A program made the translations under genes and the position numbers. The notes below the pieces were generated by a model, which was not told the origin of the DNA, searched no databases, and worked only from the letters and a program-made list of their open reading frames with translations. A stretch of 16,156 nucleotides of DNA, taken from the NCBI GenBank assembly GCA_028565635.1, contig JAOXYB010015454.1:1-16156 (forward strand). The letters run 5' to 3'. This document shows, one piece after another, positions 12,286-16,156 of this stretch. This stretch comes from Phoronis ovalis. Lineage: Eukaryota; Phoronida; Phoronidae. The first letter of the stretch is position 1, and each line of letters begins with the position of its first letter.

Positions 12286-12541
12286 GCAGAAACAAAAAGT
12301 GCAGCAAGCTATGGGTAACTACAGTAACTGCTATAGTACAACAAAGTTAGTTGTGCAAAAAATACCGCCACGGAACACCACACTGTGATCAATCGGATCT
12401 TCTCTGTTTTCTTCATTTTCAACCATTTATTTCTATCACTAATTTGAAGTCCTTATTGAAAGATAATATATATGTGATATGCGACAATAAAACTAAATCT
12501 GACGCTAAAGTCAACTACTTTTTTCTCGTTTTGTTCATCAG

Positions 12542-12641
12542 CTCGCGATAGCTCAGCTGGTAGAGCGGAGGACTGTAGAGGGAGCTTATCAAATTTCTAA
12601 TAGGAATCCTTAGGTCGGCGGTTCAATTCCGTCTCGCGAGA
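12542..12641 (+). tRNA. tRNA-Tyr: tRNA-Tyr (anticodon GTA) with a 27-base intron
   Basis: Complete cloverleaf: acceptor CTCGCGA (12542-12548) pairs with TCGCGAG (12634-12640), discriminator A at 12641; D arm GCTCAGCTGGTAGAGC; anticodon stem GAGGA/TCCTT; loop CTGTAGA with anticodon GTA at 12575-12577; T arm GGCGG-TTCAATT-CCGTC with one G-U pair. The intron, 12579-12605, lies after position 37, the usual place in eukaryotic nuclear tRNA-Tyr. The A box (TAGCTCAGCTGG) and B box (GGTTCAATTCC) are present. The acceptor stem is all Watson-Crick, so the gene looks functional. Confidence 0.95.
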
Positions 12642-12644
12642 CTA

Positions 12645-12649
12645 TTTTT
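12645..12649 (+). terminator. RNA polymerase III terminator
   Basis: TTTTT begins four bases after the tRNA-Tyr discriminator base, the normal distance for Pol III termination. Confidence 0.8.
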
Positions 12650-13671
12650 CTAAACCATCATTTAAAATTTGCTACTTGTTTACACAAACTATGGTGGTAA
12701 CATGACCGGCTCATAAGATATATTTTCCAATTGTCATCAAATGTAAGCTATATCTCGAAGACTATTATAGTTATGGGCATGGTAATTGAAGTCCCGACAA
12801 AAACATTTCGTGAAGAATTGTTACAGCACTGAAAGCAATTTTTTTCCATCGCAAAAAAATATGGGGCATTATTTCCAGTGTGAGAAATCAAAATACATGT
12901 ACTGGAGCTATTTTACAATATTCTTTGCATTTACAAAAATCCTGACTACAACTCATTTACCAGCAAAAGTATAATATGACCCGTATGTTCTGTGCATTGT
13001 GGTGTTTACTGGATGTAGTTTAAAAGCATGGCTTGGAACATAAAGTAATGCATATTCATGACATGAATTGATGCTGACACAGCTAAATTAACATATGTAT
13101 GGGTAGTTGTAAGAAATGGCTACCCGCGATATGCACTCCTCCAAAATCGCTATTACTTGGTATAAGGACACAATTGATTTTCCCATCCACTTCTACAGTA
13201 ATTTCATTTAACTTAAATCATTTAAAAATTCCCAAACATTGCGCGAGGTAAATTACCTGTTAAGAACTGAAGATTATTATGTATACTACTCCCAGGTAAT
13301 TTTTCATGCAGGCATGACCACCAACATTTTTTGCTATTCCACTATGTAGACTATCCCCAGAAAAATGCAACCTCACAACTGACAAAATTCATAGCTTTGC
13401 CCTAGCTCAAATAATCCATTCAAATTTTCGCCAAGGAGGAAAAAAATCATAAATTTAAGGTTTTGGCACTACTTTCAGCACGGCCAGTCTTTGCGCCACC
13501 ACTGTGGTTACATCAATTGTGACCTAATGCCACTTACTAGGTCTAGCGTTATATCCACCAATAATGCAGTATTATTTGGTTTAGTTGTAATATTCCACAA
13601 TTAAAGCACCACATTATCAATGTAAATCTAGATCTTCAATTTCTGCTACAATTTCGTTTCATGAATTTTTA
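12650..13671. other. unassigned region with broken protein-like minus-strand frames
   Basis: No confident gene. On the minus strand two short frames look less random than the background: one at about 13260-13390 containing SGDSLHSGIAKNVGGHACM, and one at 13083-13211 containing ITVEVDGKINCVLIPS, preceded by an AG. Each ends at its own stop, no family is recognised, and the joining frame cannot be shown. An old repeat or dead gene is as likely as real exons. 12650-13080 shows nothing further. Confidence 0.4.
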
Positions 13672-13807
13672 TTAATACAAATATAATAGACAGACAGGTA
13701 AAAATGCAAGCAACAGTAGCACACTCTGAACTATCCATACGCCACCATAATGATCATCTAAATGAGCATCCAGTACAAAACGTTGACATTGAAACTGTAG
13801 CCCGTGG
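13672..13807 (-). CDS. possible terminal exon of an unidentified membrane-anchored protein
   Basis: Read on the minus strand, a strong acceptor (run of T then GCAACAG) precedes 13807, followed by 44 codons to TAA at 13672-13674. An AATAAA signal (13668-13673) overlaps the stop. The peptide starts with a polar segment containing one Cys (LQFQCQRFVLDAHLDDHYGG) and ends with about 20 hydrophobic residues (Val/Leu/Ala/Phe) and a two-residue tail. This resembles a C-terminal membrane anchor or a GPI-attachment signal. I do not recognise the family. No upstream exon is certain; a protein-like frame near 14040-14135 (containing GGAVAIFNVMGQAILTPSGS) could be one. It may instead be a relic. Confidence 0.3.
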
Positions 13808-14350
13808 CTGTTGCAAAAAAAAAAAATTGATTTGATGATGCTATTTATGTTTAGAACAAAAAATCTAATGATCAGTCTTGGCTTTTTTTTTGGAAACATG
13901 TAGTATACGGCTTTCACAATTTTAACATATAATGCAATCAATTCATGATCATGAATAATTTTATTTTTTGCAAAATATTTTTTAAATATTTTTATGCATT
14001 TCATATATTTGTCTGCTTTATAGTTCCTGCTGCCAGTTGTACAGGAAATCTAAAATAGGCACATAATAAGTGGAACATACAAAATAGACCCAGATGGAGT
14101 TAATATGGCTTGACCCATGACGTTAAATATGGCAACAGCTCCACCAACAGATATAGCACATCACAAAAGTGTAATTTATTATTGGTTTATTTTTACCTAA
14201 AGACATTTGGACTTGTGTGCTGCATTAATGTAATGTATTAACACAATTTTATCTTTAAACATATTTTTATAAAGTATTTGCACATGACCGAAAAACAAAA
14301 TGTCCATACCAGTATCTGAGCTCGCCAAGAGGTTTCACATGTTTCTTATT
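13808..14350. other. AT-rich spacer
   Basis: Long A and T runs and no secure gene. The only stretch of note is the minus-strand frame at about 14040-14135 mentioned with the possible exon at 13672. It is closed by TAG at its 3' end and has no clear donor. Confidence 0.4.
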
Positions 14351-14359
14351 ATCTTTCAG

Positions 14360-14558
14360 GGTGACAGCAGTTGGTTAATTTATTGTGTGCAACGATAATA
14401 GCAGATATTATCTAACGGACGTGGTATCAAGGGGTAACCAGCCTGCCAGTCCAAAACCCAGGAGTTTTACCAAAAGTAGAAGGTTATGAAGAATGTATAA
14501 ATACGTATATTACACATAACACAGTCACATAGTTAACAACAACACAGCATTTGTTTAA
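14360..14558 (+). pseudogene. decayed copy of the last trypsin exon
   Basis: It follows a preserved acceptor (ATCTTTCAG) and aligns along its length with the last exon of the second protease (11690-11884), including the tail ending GCATTTGTTTAA. It is broken: the codons after the active-site Ser are altered (GDSGGP becomes GDSSW), there is an in-frame shift near 14378, SWGDGC has lost its Trp and Cys, and stops arise in the tail. The other three catalytic exons are absent nearby. It is the distal copy of the duplication whose proximal copy is at 11680-12285. Confidence 0.85.
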
Positions 14559-14768
14559 TTACAAAAAAAAGTGATGGCCCTTGTGAAATAATCTTATGAC
14601 AAATAACTAAATAAGGTGATACTAATCACAGGGCTAGGGCATCATTTTGCAGGAGTGAAGGATCTATGGATTCTTTCAGACAAACAACATGTAGTTTAAC
14701 TTTGCATGGGACTTTAACAACTTTATAGTTTGGTATATTTTAAAAATACATTCCGGAAAAATGAAATT

Positions 14769-14774
14769 TTTATT
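14769..14774 (-). terminator. likely polyadenylation signal of bystin
   Basis: TTTATT on the + strand, that is AATAAA on the minus strand, about 190 bases after the bystin stop codon. It is the nearest canonical signal I found in the expected direction, and it falls between bystin and the decayed protease exon. Confidence 0.5.
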
Positions 14775-14959
14775 GATATTTTGCTTACCGGGCAAAAACG
14801 GATCTAATATAAAATTTAGATGACACATGTTCCGCATCAAGACTCTATGCTTGCAGCAAATTCTTTACCCACAATGCTAGAAACAAATAGTCCTCTAGTA
14901 TTTTTAAAGAAATATTTGTATTCACAGCTTCTAAAATCCGTGGTTATGATTGAAACAGT

Positions 14960-15594
14960 CTAATCAAAATCCATACTGCTAGGTTCCCAGACCTCAACAT
15001 CCCTACATTTTGAATTCACTAACTCCCGCCTAACTTCTGCTGTAATTTGAGGATGCAAATGTGCTCGCAAAAGTCCCATCAGTGTATCCTTCTGTTCACT
15101 AGACAAATCTTCCTTGTATCTTTGAACAAATGTTAACAAACTCTGGTGCCATAATACAGGTAAATGTCTTTTATCTGACTCGAATCTGGAAAAAAATGTG
15201 AGAAAATTGTGTTCATCGTGCAAATATTATGATTAAAATATGCAACAATCACTGAAAGTAATGACATCACAAAAACTCTTGATTGCAATATTAAGAAACA
15301 TCTCAAATGATTAACCAGCTTTCAATGATATTGTGCATACCTGAGTATATATTAATATTTAGTAATGCTACAAAATATTACATACTTAAGAAAATGAAAA
15401 ACCACTGCATCCACAACTCTGTATGGTAAAGCATACTTCTTGTCAAGTAGTGTTTTTAAAAAAATACTGTTAGCTCCAGTATAATCCATTTCTGCAATTT
15501 TTAAGATGGCTGCCGCTGAATGAAGCATGGGGATAGAATTTTTCCCCAACACACTTGATATGATTATTGCTTCTCGTAAAGTACACGTTCCAGA
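14960..15594 (-). CDS. BYSL: bystin (BYSL/Enp1), last two exons; 5' part outside the window
   Basis: Bystin (yeast Enp1) is a nucleolar/pre-40S ribosome assembly factor needed for 18S rRNA maturation. The penultimate exon (15594-15386, minus) starts after TTTCAG and encodes [11 protein letters not shown], then [16 protein letters not shown], then [19 protein letters not shown]. It ends in phase 2 at a GTATGT donor. The last exon (15185-14960) starts after TTTTTTCCAG, the junction codon being AA+A (Lys), and encodes [17 protein letters not shown], then [13 protein letters not shown], and ends at TAG 14960-14962. The segments [22 protein letters not shown] and LPVLWHQ are hallmarks of the conserved C-terminal half of this family. 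The residue tail after RREL is divergent, as is usual. The N-terminal half lies to the right beyond an intron of at least 560 bases. Confidence 0.95.
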
Positions 15595-15944
15595 CTGAAA
15601 TAGTATATCAAATAAACATAAGTTAGTGAGATGTCAATATCTAGTTTCTTACTGGCTGTTATAAAACTGCATGCAAGTGATATACACTGCACATTGTTAA
15701 GTCTGGACCCTTGTTTGGTAGGATTACTTATTACTTACTCCCTAGCTTCCTGCCCTTAACTTACTCTAGTTTATGATACTTAGATGATGTATTTTTTAAT
15801 ATGCATGTGATAATGGATTACTAAACAACCATGATGGGGTAAAATTGTATATTAATTTTAAATACATATTATTTCTTTAGAATTAATACAGTGACTGTCC
15901 TGAGATTAAAATGATTGCCTTTTGGTGTGAAAAGTGGATGCACT
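15595..15944 (-). other. bystin intron, left part
   Basis: AT-rich sequence between the acceptor of the penultimate bystin exon and the minisatellite. The expected preceding bystin segment (a Phe/Trp-rich stretch before the LREAII region) is not encoded here, so the intron continues past the window edge. Confidence 0.6.
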
Positions 15945-16156
15945 GCACACAACCTAACACTTCAGACACAACCTATCACTTCAGACACAACCTAACACTT
16001 CAGACACAACCTAACACTTCACACACAACCTAACACTTCAGACACAACCTAACACTTCACACACAACCTAACACTTCACACACAACCTAACACTTCAGAC
16101 ACAACCTAACACTTCAGACACAACCTAACACTTCAGACACAACCTAACACTTCAGA
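15945..16156. repeat. 19-base minisatellite, open at window edge
   Basis: About 11 head-to-tail copies of AACCTAACACTTCAGACAC, nearly perfect. Variation is limited to G/C at one position (TTCAGACAC or TTCACACAC; in order G,G,G,C,G,C,C,G,G,G,G) and one AACCTATCAC copy. It lies in an intron of bystin and runs off the end of the window, so the true length is unknown. The contained CCTAA (TTAGG on the other strand) is not tandem by itself and is not a telomere array. Confidence 0.95.

Noticed and set aside
12351-12551. 66-codon frame upstream of the tRNA
   Set aside because: Starts with a non-ATG codon, runs into the tRNA gene, and has no recognisable domain or splice support.
15945-16156. Telomere repeat (CCTAA is the insect-type pentamer)
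   Set aside because: CCTAA occurs once per 19-base unit and never in tandem, so this is a minisatellite.

Overview
The window is animal nuclear DNA, probably from a marine or freshwater invertebrate. It is AT-rich, its genes are split by GT-AG introns of about 100 to 1,050 bases, one tRNA gene carries an intron, and the coding domains (LDL-receptor class A, ShK/ShKT, chymotrypsin-fold protease) are typical of secreted animal mosaic proteins. The phylum cannot be fixed by reading alone. ShK plus LDLa plus trypsin mosaics occur in several invertebrate groups, such as cnidarians and tunicates.

Layout on the + strand. 1-594: unassigned, with a CG-rich triplet repeat. 595-8837: the 3' part of a large mosaic serine-protease gene. 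Eleven exons are visible. They encode one LDLa, three ShK domains, seven more LDLa modules on Thr-rich linkers, and a complete trypsin-like catalytic domain. All LDLa exons are symmetrical phase 1-1. Exons 4-6 (3438-5637) were produced by a recent tandem duplication of a unit of about 0.9 kb. Dead LDLa exons lie between the live ones, and a 459-base inverted-repeat element sits where one dead exon should be. 9433-11884: a second catalytic domain in four exons. The first three have exactly the same lengths and phases as those of gene 1 (196, 269, 146 bases). No start, signal peptide or LDLa exon of its own is visible. Its first intron holds a field of hairpin-forming AAGGAAA/TTTCCTT repeats.

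Right-hand part. 12206-12285 is a decayed copy of the 3' end of bystin. 12542-12641 is an intron-containing tRNA-Tyr(GTA). 12650-14350 has only weak protein-like fragments on the minus strand, the best being a possible membrane-anchored terminal exon at 13672-13807. 14360-14558 is a decayed copy of the last protease exon. 14960-15594 on the minus strand carries the last two exons of bystin, a conserved ribosome-biogenesis protein. The window ends inside a 19-base minisatellite.

How it fits together: the protease genes point right and bystin points left. The order 'last protease exon, then bystin 3' end' occurs twice, once with a live protease exon and dead bystin, and once with a dead protease exon and live bystin. 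A segmental duplication with reciprocal decay, surrounding the tRNA, explains this. The most interesting possibility is that the LDLa/ShK module block can be spliced to either catalytic domain, because both begin with phase-1 acceptors. This is inference and needs transcript data.
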